Below are positions 1 to 5,426 of a stretch of DNA of 5,426 nucleotides, one piece after another. The notes below the pieces were generated by a model that did no database searches, was not told the origin of the DNA, and saw only the letters and a list, made by a program, of their open reading frames with translations. The position numbers were made by a program, and so were the translations under genes. The stretch's first letter is position 1. Every line of letters begins with the position of its first letter. Source of the stretch: Bacteroidales bacterium (GTDB lineage Bacteria; Bacteroidota; Bacteroidia; Bacteroidales; PUMT01); NCBI GenBank assembly GCA_007119075.1, contig SKQJ01000306.1:1-5426 (forward strand). Reading direction: 5' to 3'.

Positions 1-29
1 CTGAAATAAGAAAAGAGACTTAACAAAGC
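1..29 (+). other. Leader before the GH88 gene; possible tail of an upstream gene
   Basis: This short stretch contains in-frame stops that could end an upstream + strand gene: TAA at 7-9 and TAA at 21-23. Neither can be assigned, because too little coding sequence is visible. The TAA at 21-23 is in the frame of the GH88 gene, so that gene must start after it and its N-terminus lies inside the window. The stretch is purine-rich (AAAAGAGA at 11-18) but has no clear GGAG-type ribosome binding site. Confidence 0.3.
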
Positions 30-35
30 TTGCTT

Positions 36-1433
36 ATGGAAATACAAAATCAGCTTCAGGCCGCCGGTCTCAAGGCATCCCTTGAACGTTTCTGGGAACT
101 GTCAGCCAAAAAGATCAGGCTGTTGCGCGACCGTTATGATGTTTCTTCCGGATCGCCAGTATTTACCAGGGAAGGAAAGTATACGACCCGGGGATGGACC
201 GAATGGACCCAGGGCTTCCAGTTCGGGGGCGAGATAATTCAGTTCGATGCCACCGGTGAAAAGGAATTTCTCGAAACGGGCCGGGATTCGACCCTCAGGC
301 TGATGGCGCCCCACATAACCCATACCGGGGTGCATGATCACGGCTTCAACAATATAAGCACCTATGGCGCGCTGCGAAGACTTATTGCAGAAGGCAGGAT
401 CGACTCCTGTATGTGGGAGAAAGAGTTTTATGACCTTGCCCTTAAATGCACCGGTGCCGTCCAGGCGATGCGTTGGACGGAAATTGCCGGCGGGGGAGGG
501 TTTGTATATTCCTTCAACGGCCCCCACTCCCTGTTCGTCGACACCATACGTTCAATGAGGGCACTTGCGGTAAGCCACCGGCTGGGTCATGTGCTCTATG
601 CCGAAAATGACCGGCAGATATCCCTTCTTGAGAGGATGCTGAAACATATCGAATCGACTGCAAAATACAATGTCTATTACGGGGAAGGCCGGGATCAGTA
701 TGATCTGAATGGACGGACCGTCCACGAAGCGATTTTCAATATAAATGACGGAAATTTCCGTTGCCCCTCCTCACAACAGGGTTTTTCTCCCTTTACTACA
801 TGGACAAGGGGACTGGCGTGGGCAATGTGCGGTTTCGCCGAACAGCTCGAGTTTCTTGAAACGCTTGATGATAAGAGTATCGAGGCCCTGGGCGGAATGG
901 CACATCTTGACCCCGTGATGCTCAGGGCGGCTATGGCAACCTGTGATTTTTACATTGAAAATACATCTCTCGACGGTATTCCATACTGGGATACCGGGGC
1001 TCCGGGACTTGAAAAGCTTGGGGATCACACAAAAGTCAGCGCCGACCCGTGGAATGATCATGAGCCGGTCGACAGTTCTGCCGCAGCCATTGCGGGGCAG
1101 GGGCTGCTGCGGCTTGGCCGCCTGCTTGGCCGTCGCGGCCGGGAAGAGGAAGGGAACCGTTACTGGCAGGCCGGCCTGACTGTTTGCCGCACGCTCCTGG
1201 ACGACCCTTACCTGAGCAGGGCCGAAGATCACCAGGGTCTGTTGCTTCATTCGGTGTATCATCGCCCCAATGGCTGGGATCATGTGCCGCCCGGCAAAAA
1301 GGTGCCCTGCAACGAGTCGTCGATGTGGGGAGACTACCATATGCGGGAGCTTGCGCTGTACCTGTGGCGAATAATCACTGACGGTCCCTATTACACCTTT
1401 TTTGCAGGAACCGGAGAAAATCATTTAAAATGA
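36..1433 (+). CDS. GH88-like unsaturated glucuronyl hydrolase, cytoplasmic
   Basis: This is a glycoside hydrolase of the GH88 type. Characterised members hydrate the C4-C5 double bond of unsaturated uronic acids left by polysaccharide lyases, releasing the sugar acid from the non-reducing end. Numbering from the ATG at 36 (465 residues), the family landmarks are in order: HD at 100-101 (VHDHGF), where Asp101 matches the first catalytic Asp; Asp169 in FVDTIRSM, matching the second; TWTRGLAW at 255-262; WDTGAP at 318-323; DSSAAAIAGQGLL at 346-358; HQGLLLHSVYHRPNGWD at 399-415; and ESSMWGDY near the C-terminus. These motifs make the family call strong. The usual His-Gln-Gly of the substrate site reads Gln-Gln-Gly here (about 247-249). 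No signal peptide is visible, so a cytoplasmic enzyme acting on imported oligosaccharides is inferred. ATG 36 is preferred over TTG 30, which adds two residues. The stop overlaps the next gene by 4 bp. The natural substrate cannot be told from sequence. Confidence 0.9.
   Translation: MEIQNQLQAAGLKASLERFWELSAKKIRLLRDRYDVSSGSPVFTREGKYTTRGWTEWTQGFQFGGEIIQFDATGEKEFLETGRDSTLRLMAPHITHTGVHDHGFNNISTYGALRRLIAEGRIDSCMWEKEFYDLALKCTGAVQAMRWTEIAGGGGFVYSFNGPHSLFVDTIRSMRALAVSHRLGHVLYAENDRQISLLERMLKHIESTAKYNVYYGEGRDQYDLNGRTVHEAIFNINDGNFRCPSSQQGFSPFTTWTRGLAWAMCGFAEQLEFLETLDDKSIEALGGMAHLDPVMLRAAMATCDFYIENTSLDGIPYWDTGAPGLEKLGDHTKVSADPWNDHEPVDSSAAAIAGQGLLRLGRLLGRRGREEEGNRYWQAGLTVCRTLLDDPYLSRAEDHQGLLLHSVYHRPNGWDHVPPGKKVPCNESSMWGDYHMRELALYLWRIITDGPYYTFFAGTGENHLK
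1413..1416 (+). promoter_or_regulatory. Weak ribosome binding site for the SDR gene
   Basis: GGAG lies inside the end of the GH88 gene, 13 bases before the SDR start codon, longer than the usual spacing. With the ATGA stop/start overlap at 1430-1433, translation of the SDR gene is more likely coupled to ribosomes finishing the GH88 gene than to independent initiation. Confidence 0.3.
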
Positions 1434-2200
1434 GAAAGACAGCATTGATTACCGGAGGATCCAGGGGCATCGGCCTTGCTATCGCACATGAACTTGCCGT
1501 TAACGGTTTTGACCTGGCTGTTAACGGGGTAAGAGATGAAGCACATCTTGACGGAGTGCTTGATCGGCTCAGAAAAACCGGGGCCCGTGTTATTTATTGC
1601 CGGGGCGATATCGGTGATTCCGCCGAAAGGCAAAGTGTTTTCGGACAAACAATGGATGAATTCGGAAAAATCAACCTGCTTGTCAACAATGCCGGTGTTG
1701 CCCCGCTGGAAAGACTGGATGCACTGGAACTTACCGAAGAAAGCTACGACCGGGTAATGAGGATCAATCTCAAGGGCCCTTTTTTCCTGACCCGTCTGGT
1801 TGCGGGGCAGATGATCGAAAAGGGAAAGGCCGACCCCACATTTTCCGGCATGGTCATCAATATCGGATCGATCTCAGCCACTGTCGTTTCGCCCAACAGG
1901 GCCGAATACTGCATATCCAAGGCGGGGTTTGCAATGCACAGCAGGATATGGGCCGTCCGGCTGGGTGAGCACGGGATACCCGTTTACGAGGTGAGGCCGG
2001 GAGTTATACGCACGGATATGACATCGGCCGTGGTTGAAAAATATGACAGGCTGATCGGCGGGGGACTGAATGTCCAGCCGCGATGGGGGCTCCCTGAAGA
2101 TGTGGCAAAATCTGTTCTGGCACTGGCACAGGGACTTTTTCCTTTTTCATCGGGTGAAGTATTCATGGTTGATGGCGGACTCACAATCAACCGTCTCTGA
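1430..2200 (+). CDS. Short-chain dehydrogenase/reductase (FabG-like, sugar-metabolism subgroup)
   Basis: A classical SDR of 256 residues, the usual length, and cytoplasmic. The Rossmann nucleotide motif TGGSRGIG is at 8-15, Asp60 follows beta-3, NNAG is at 86-89, the structural Asn is N113 (RINLKG), and the catalytic Ser147, Tyr160 and Lys164 are all present (GSIS, then EYCISKAG). The C-terminus has the VRPG turn (188-191) and the SGEVFMVDGG signature (241-250). The segment VSPNRAEYCISKAG together with YEVRPGVIRTDMT closely resembles an SDR group often auto-named 3-ketoacyl-ACP reductase (PRK12745-like, by memory). In a carbohydrate locus I infer a sugar or sugar-acid dehydrogenase rather than a fatty-acid enzyme. 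It overlaps the GH88 gene by 4 bp, implying co-translation, so it may act on the uronate released by that enzyme or on a later intermediate. Cofactor preference and substrate are not determinable here. Confidence 0.93.
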   Translation: MRKTALITGGSRGIGLAIAHELAVNGFDLAVNGVRDEAHLDGVLDRLRKTGARVIYCRGDIGDSAERQSVFGQTMDEFGKINLLVNNAGVAPLERLDALELTEESYDRVMRINLKGPFFLTRLVAGQMIEKGKADPTFSGMVINIGSISATVVSPNRAEYCISKAGFAMHSRIWAVRLGEHGIPVYEVRPGVIRTDMTSAVVEKYDRLIGGGLNVQPRWGLPEDVAKSVLALAQGLFPFSSGEVFMVDGGLTINRL

Positions 2201-2245
2201 AGCATATTCTATAAAGTGATCTTTTTATTAATTACCCATAATACA

Positions 2246-3763
2246 ATGTCCGCTACCGGTTCAGATCAGGGTCCATTGAATAATACAGCAAAAGAAAATA
2301 AAGAAACAGAGGGAAACAACGGCCTGGCCGTAAAGCGGCTGACCGGCATGGGCGGAGGCCTGCTGTTGTTTTTGATCATGGTGGTCAGCTCGCCCCCGGA
2401 AGGACTGAGTGCGGAAGGCTGGTATACTGCGGCAATAGCCGTTCTGATGGCAGTGTGGTGGACAACAGAGGTAATCCCCATACCTGCGACTGCAATGCTT
2501 CCCCTTGTGCTTTTCCCCCTGTTCAATATTTCCGGCATCAGCGCGACGGCGGCACCTTACGCCAATCCCATGATCTTCCTTTTCCTGGGAGGTTTTATTC
2601 TTGCTATCGGCATGCAGGAATGGGGGCTGCACCGGAGGATTGCCCTGAATATAATCTATGTGATCGGTTCAAAACCCCGGAGCATTATTCTCGGATTCAT
2701 GGTCTCCACTGCCTTTATGAGCATGTGGGTAAGCAATACCGCGGCCACTATGATGATGCTTCCGATTGCTTTATCCGTGATACAGCTTACAAAAAACATG
2801 GAGCACAACACCCATGATACCCTGCAGTACAGCCATTTTGCAGTAGCGCTGATGCTTTCCATTGCTTATGCAGCCAATGTCGGGGGGCTCGGCACCGTGA
2901 TAGGCACGCCCACAAATGCCCTCCTGATAGGTTTCGTGCAGGAATCATACGGCGTCGAAATAACTTTTCTGGAGTGGATGTACGTGGGAATTCCGCTGGT
3001 TGTGCTTGGTATGCCGCTGATTTATTTTTCGCTGACGGCTGTAACTTTTCCCGTCCGTTTCAAAAGCCTGCCCGGGGGCAAGGAATATATAGCCAGCGAA
3101 GTGGAAAAACTGGGTGGCTTTACCAGGGGCGAGATAATGGTTGCGGCTATCTTCGGTTTCACGGCAGCTTTATGGATGACCCGTCCGCTTATCGAGACCT
3201 GGCTGCCGGGCATATCAGATGCAGGCATCGCGATATTCGGCGCGCTGCTTCTCTTTCTGGCCCCCGTAAATGTCAGAAAAGGCATTTTTCTGCTGGACTG
3301 GAAGGCTGCCGGCAAGCTTCCCTGGGGAATTCTCATACTGTTCGGCGGCGGGCTCACCCTGGCGGGGGCTATTCAGCGGACCGGGCTGGCGGAATGGATA
3401 GGAGGGTATTTTACCGGCCTGGATTTTTTGCCATTCGTTGCCGTGATCTTTATTGTAACCGGCGTTGTAATTACATTTACCAACCTGGCGAGTAATTCTG
3501 CCACGGCAGCAGCTTTTTTGCCGGTCATGGGCTCGGTGGCGATCGGCATGGGGGAAGATCCGCTCCAGCTTGCAATTCCTGTTGCCGTTGCTGCAAGCTG
3601 CGCCTTTATGTTCCCGGTGGCGACTCCTCCCAATGCAATTGTCTACGGAAGCGGGGTGATGACCATCCCCCAGATGGTAAAAGCAGGTTTGTGGCTCAAT
3701 CTGCTTTTTACGCTGCTGATAACACTTCTGACGAGATACCTTTTTATATTTTTCTTTGCATGA
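2246..3763 (+). CDS. DASS/SLC13-family anion symporter (sodium:dicarboxylate or sulfate type)
   Basis: An inner-membrane transporter of the divalent anion:sodium symporter family, 505 residues from ATG 2246 with many hydrophobic segments. Signatures in order: WWTTEVIPIPATAMLPL (about 70-86), the first SNT motif at 163-165 (VSNTAATMMMLPI), GTPTN at 220-224, the second motif TNLASNSAT at 412-420, and PVATPPNAI at 457-465. The paired SNT-type motifs form the sodium and substrate sites in the related VcINDY. The second one reads SNS rather than SNT here. A hydrophilic tail of about 30 residues precedes the first membrane segment. An in-frame GTG at 2216 would add ten residues, but ATG 2246 starts a more usual cytoplasmic tail; neither has a good ribosome binding site. 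The 45-bp gap after the SDR gene has no obvious terminator, so co-transcription is plausible. Substrates of the family include C4-dicarboxylates, citrate and sulfate; which applies here is unknown. Confidence 0.9.
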   Translation: MSATGSDQGPLNNTAKENKETEGNNGLAVKRLTGMGGGLLLFLIMVVSSPPEGLSAEGWYTAAIAVLMAVWWTTEVIPIPATAMLPLVLFPLFNISGISATAAPYANPMIFLFLGGFILAIGMQEWGLHRRIALNIIYVIGSKPRSIILGFMVSTAFMSMWVSNTAATMMMLPIALSVIQLTKNMEHNTHDTLQYSHFAVALMLSIAYAANVGGLGTVIGTPTNALLIGFVQESYGVEITFLEWMYVGIPLVVLGMPLIYFSLTAVTFPVRFKSLPGGKEYIASEVEKLGGFTRGEIMVAAIFGFTAALWMTRPLIETWLPGISDAGIAIFGALLLFLAPVNVRKGIFLLDWKAAGKLPWGILILFGGGLTLAGAIQRTGLAEWIGGYFTGLDFLPFVAVIFIVTGVVITFTNLASNSATAAAFLPVMGSVAIGMGEDPLQLAIPVAVAASCAFMFPVATPPNAIVYGSGVMTIPQMVKAGLWLNLLFTLLITLLTRYLFIFFFA

Positions 3764-3773
3764 TCCCCTAACC

Positions 3774-4643
3774 CTATTTTTTTATGCTTGTAATATATTC
3801 GAGGCTCTGGGGCACACGTTCGATCACATCGGGGCTTTCATCCTCGATATAGTAATACTCGATGTTCGTATTCCGGGCCGCCCTCAGGACGGCAGGAAAG
3901 TCAACCTGTCCGGTACCCAGCACCACATCATTTTCACGGGGTGTTCTGCCCGAAAAATCGCCCTCGACTCCCTTGCGAAGGTCCTTCAGATGCATCAGCC
4001 GGAACCGGTCCGGGTACCTTTCGAGAAGCTCTACCGGGTCTGCTCCGGGATGCACGGTCCACAGCAGGTCGAGCTCAAAGCTCACATAATCGGGATGGGT
4101 GTTTTCAACCAGGTAGTCGAAAAAGGTCCTTCCGTCTCTCCATGGCCTGAATTCGTAGCCGTGATTATGATAGCAGAAATAGAGGCCCTCACTGGATAGT
4201 TTTTCTCCGGCCCGGTTGAAGTCGGCCGCAGCCCTTTCCGCATCCTCTATGGTAAAAGGTGCTTCATGGGGGATCCAGGCAACCCTGACATATTTCGCCC
4301 CCAGTATTTTAGCCTCTTCGGCCACAGCATGCACATCGTTTACAAGCCTGTCATAGCTCACCCCGTAGGATGTGCATACCATTCCCCTCTCATCCAGCAA
4401 GGCACGCATCTCCGTTGCCGTTTTTCCGAACAGGTTAGAAAACTCAATATTGGTGACTCCCATTTCCCTTATCATGTCAAGTGTTCCGGGAACATCCTGT
4501 GAGAACTGGTCTCTGAAAGTAAACGAAACAACACCCGGATCAGGAAGATAAGCTTCATTTCTGCTTTGAGGGCATGATGAAGACAAGATGATAATCATGC
4601 AGATGACTGCAACAATCGTGCTTGAAAGATATGAAGGCTTCAT
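3774..4643 (-). CDS. Secreted xylose-isomerase-like TIM-barrel protein (sugar isomerase/epimerase family), putative lipoprotein
   Basis: 289 residues with an N-terminal export signal: Lys2, a hydrophobic stretch at about 9-20, then SSSC with Cys24 as a candidate lipidation site. Ser at -3 is not the commonest residue but fits broad lipobox patterns. The mature part (about 35-289) is a TIM barrel of the sugar phosphate isomerase/epimerase (AP-endonuclease-2-like) family. Visible landmarks are NIEF (65-68), YHNHGYEF (158-165), FELDLLW (189-195), LMHLKD (216-221), LGTGQVDF (242-249) and YYYIEDES (263-270). His161, Asp192, His218 and Glu267 are candidate metal or substrate ligands by family analogy. 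Relatives isomerise or epimerise sugars, and some TIM barrels of this fold act on 3-keto sugars or glycosides. Free sugar phosphates are unlikely substrates outside the cytoplasm, so the common product name is probably misleading. The gene meets the transporter gene tail to tail, 10 bp apart, and lies downstream of the GH95 remnant on the same strand. The reaction is unknown. Confidence 0.85.
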   Translation of the reverse strand: MKPSYLSSTIVAVICMIIILSSSCPQSRNEAYLPDPGVVSFTFRDQFSQDVPGTLDMIREMGVTNIEFSNLFGKTATEMRALLDERGMVCTSYGVSYDRLVNDVHAVAEEAKILGAKYVRVAWIPHEAPFTIEDAERAAADFNRAGEKLSSEGLYFCYHNHGYEFRPWRDGRTFFDYLVENTHPDYVSFELDLLWTVHPGADPVELLERYPDRFRLMHLKDLRKGVEGDFSGRTPRENDVVLGTGQVDFPAVLRAARNTNIEYYYIEDESPDVIERVPQSLEYITSIKK

Positions 4644-4668
4644 ATGGCTGGATTTTGATGTGTGATGA

Positions 4669-4697
4669 TATATTTATGGCTATAAAAATATAAACAA
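4669..4697 (-). promoter_or_regulatory. Candidate promoter of the TIM-barrel gene
   Basis: On the - strand, TTG (4697-4695) is followed after 18 bases by TAAATATA (4676-4669), about 25 bases before the ATG at 4643. This partly resembles the Bacteroidota arrangement of a TTG at about -33 and TAnnTTTG at about -7, and also a loose sigma-70 promoter. The match in the -7 element is incomplete and the surroundings are AT-rich, so chance similarity is possible. Confidence 0.3.
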
Positions 4698-4705
4698 TTT
4701 TTGTT
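4693..4705. repeat. Short inverted repeat upstream of the TIM-barrel gene
   Basis: AACAATTTTTGTT is a perfect inverted repeat with 5-bp arms and a 3-bp centre. It overlaps the TTG of the candidate promoter, a position where a repressor or activator could bind. Such short palindromes are common by chance in AT-rich gaps, so an operator role is only a suggestion. Confidence 0.25.
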
Positions 4706-4729
4706 AAAACCGGCCTGCATTCCGGCTTT
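4706..4729 (-). terminator. Candidate intrinsic terminator after the GH95 gene
   Basis: Read on the - strand, AAAGCCGG, an 8-base loop (AATGCAGG) and CCGGTTTT form an 8-bp stem with one G-U pair. It begins 26 bases after the GH95 stop codon. The four U residues directly follow the GC part of the stem, but the sequence then turns to AACAAAAA, so the U tract is short and the terminator would be weak. The + strand version also forms a CCGG/CCGG hairpin followed by CTTTTT. Confidence 0.4.
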
Positions 4730-4755
4730 TTACAGGATTAGCGTGATGCCTGCCT

Positions 4756-5426
4756 TTATTCGATAATTTCCAGCCTGTTGTTCAGGGTAATCCGTTGTCC
4801 GGGTTCCGCATCCCATTCGAAAGACCTGCCGCCATAGCGGATAATTGTAGTGCCTGCTCTGTCAGAATCGAAACCGGCTTTGTCAAGTTCCCCTTTTTCC
4901 CAGCTGGCCGCAACGGTAATGCCTCCATGGGCCCGGAGTCCCCGTACGCTCCCCCTGCTCCACTCATCGGGCAAAATGGTTTCTGCGGCAGCTTCAAACA
5001 GATCAGGATCGACCGGCCCAATCTGATGCAGGGGATATAGTCCCAAAAGATGCGAAATATGGCGGTGTCCGGGTTCAGATTCCCTGTAATCCTCTATCCA
5101 CTCCATTATCGTTCCGTTTTCACCGATCCGGATGGGCGGCAGCTTTTCAAGCGCCGCAAGACACCTGGCAACAAGTTCCCTGTCCCTGCCAAGCAGCCCG
5201 GCGGCTTCCACCGTATTTTCGAGAACTTCGGCGGCAATCTGGATGTCCATGGTGGCGCCATAGGTAAGAGTGACAGATATTTCCGTTCCCGGGAGGAAAT
5301 AATTGTCCATGGCCCGCACATCGGGGTAAGCCCCCAGGGCCCGTCCATCACCCCGGTCCGGCCGAAGGGATCGGTCAGGTGGTGAAATGTCCACCCGCCG
5401 GCATCATACATTTCACGGGCGGTAAC
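4756..5426 (-). pseudogene. GH95 alpha-L-fucosidase, 3' part, broken by two internal deletions; runs off the window
   Basis: Read on the - strand from the right edge, 5426-5307 encodes a GH95-like segment (VTAREMY, GGWTFHHLTD, MDGPWGLTPM, CGPW). The similarity then continues in a different frame from about 5304: NYFLPG, TYGATMDIQI, LPPIRIGENG, EWIEDY, EPGHRHISHLLGLYP, PDLFEAAAE, then LPDEWSRGSVRGLRAHGG and a beta-rich tail to the TAA at 4758-4756. Intact family members have about 50-60 residues between the GGAW-like and SPENxY-like motifs, absent here with a frame change. They also have about 85-95 residues between the FEAA helix and LLPALP, including a WARL helix and the DGNFG motif, absent here in frame. 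The missing blocks normally hold the general acid Glu and a catalytic Asp, so the product would be inactive. The frame-A reading continues past the break only as unrelated sequence to a stop near 5106. The N-terminal domain, catalytic Asn motif and any signal peptide lie outside the window. Misassembly is an alternative explanation. Family assignment is firm; deletion sizes are estimates from memory. Confidence 0.8.

Noticed and set aside
102..527. Long - strand open frames inside the GH88 gene (102-527 and 771-1424)
   Set aside because: They lie antisense to a gene with clear family motifs, and their translations show no recognisable domain. They are best explained by the base composition of the coding strand.
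2216..2245. GTG start at 2216 for the transporter
   Set aside because: It adds only ten residues, has no ribosome binding site, and a normal ATG follows at 2246. It cannot be strictly excluded.
3756..4199. + strand open frames across the TIM-barrel gene
   Set aside because: The - strand reading has continuous family motifs and a signal peptide. The + strand readings are mirror frames with no family similarity.
4644..4755. Small RNA, riboswitch or attachment site in the gap between the TIM-barrel and GH95 genes
   Set aside because: Only one hairpin, a short palindrome and AT-rich sequence are visible. No conserved riboswitch core, tRNA-like fold or flanking duplication is seen.
5244..5312. 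9-bp direct repeat TGTCCATGG at 5244-5252 and 5304-5312, the second copy at the GH95 deletion junction
   Set aside because: The first copy encodes the conserved TMD residues and is retained, so the deletion cannot have arisen by simple recombination between these two copies. The overlap with the junction is probably coincidental.
1..5426. CRISPR array, insertion sequence, toxin-antitoxin or defence genes
   Set aside because: No spaced repeats, transposase motifs or terminal inverted repeats were seen, and every substantial open frame is accounted for by metabolic or transport genes.

Overview
The window looks like a carbohydrate-utilisation locus of a Bacteroidota-type bacterium. This is an inference, resting on: the gene content (GH88-like unsaturated glucuronyl hydrolase, GH95 alpha-L-fucosidase remnant, a lipoprotein-type xylose-isomerase-like TIM barrel); the lack of good Shine-Dalgarno sequences before most starts; and AT-rich gaps beside moderately GC-rich coding DNA. 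No rRNA, tRNA or ribosomal marker is present to confirm the taxon.

Layout. On the + strand, 36-1433 encodes a cytoplasmic GH88-like hydrolase. It overlaps by 4 bp (ATGA) a short-chain dehydrogenase/reductase at 1430-2200. After a 45-bp gap follows a DASS/SLC13-type anion transporter at 2246-3763. These three could form one transcription unit. On the - strand, a secreted, probably lipid-anchored sugar isomerase/epimerase-like TIM barrel (3774-4643) meets the transporter tail to tail with only 10 bp between stops. Upstream of it is a 112-bp AT-rich gap with a candidate hairpin and promoter. Then comes the 3' part of a GH95 gene (4756 to beyond 5426, - strand), which is broken.

Working model (inference): the + strand genes would handle an acidic sugar. 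The GH88 enzyme would free an unsaturated uronic acid from an oligosaccharide, the SDR would oxidise or reduce a sugar acid or related carbonyl, and the DASS protein would move an organic or inorganic anion. The - strand genes suggest glycan processing outside the cytoplasm, with the GH95 function lost.

The most notable observation is the GH95 remnant. Aligned by memory to the family, it lacks two conserved blocks: about 50-60 residues with a change of reading frame near 5307, and about 85-95 residues in frame near 4975. The two missing blocks are the ones that normally carry the general acid Glu and the DGNFG-type Asp. It is either a decaying pseudogene or a misassembly. I did not find a convincing undescribed system; the other genes are recognisable family members.
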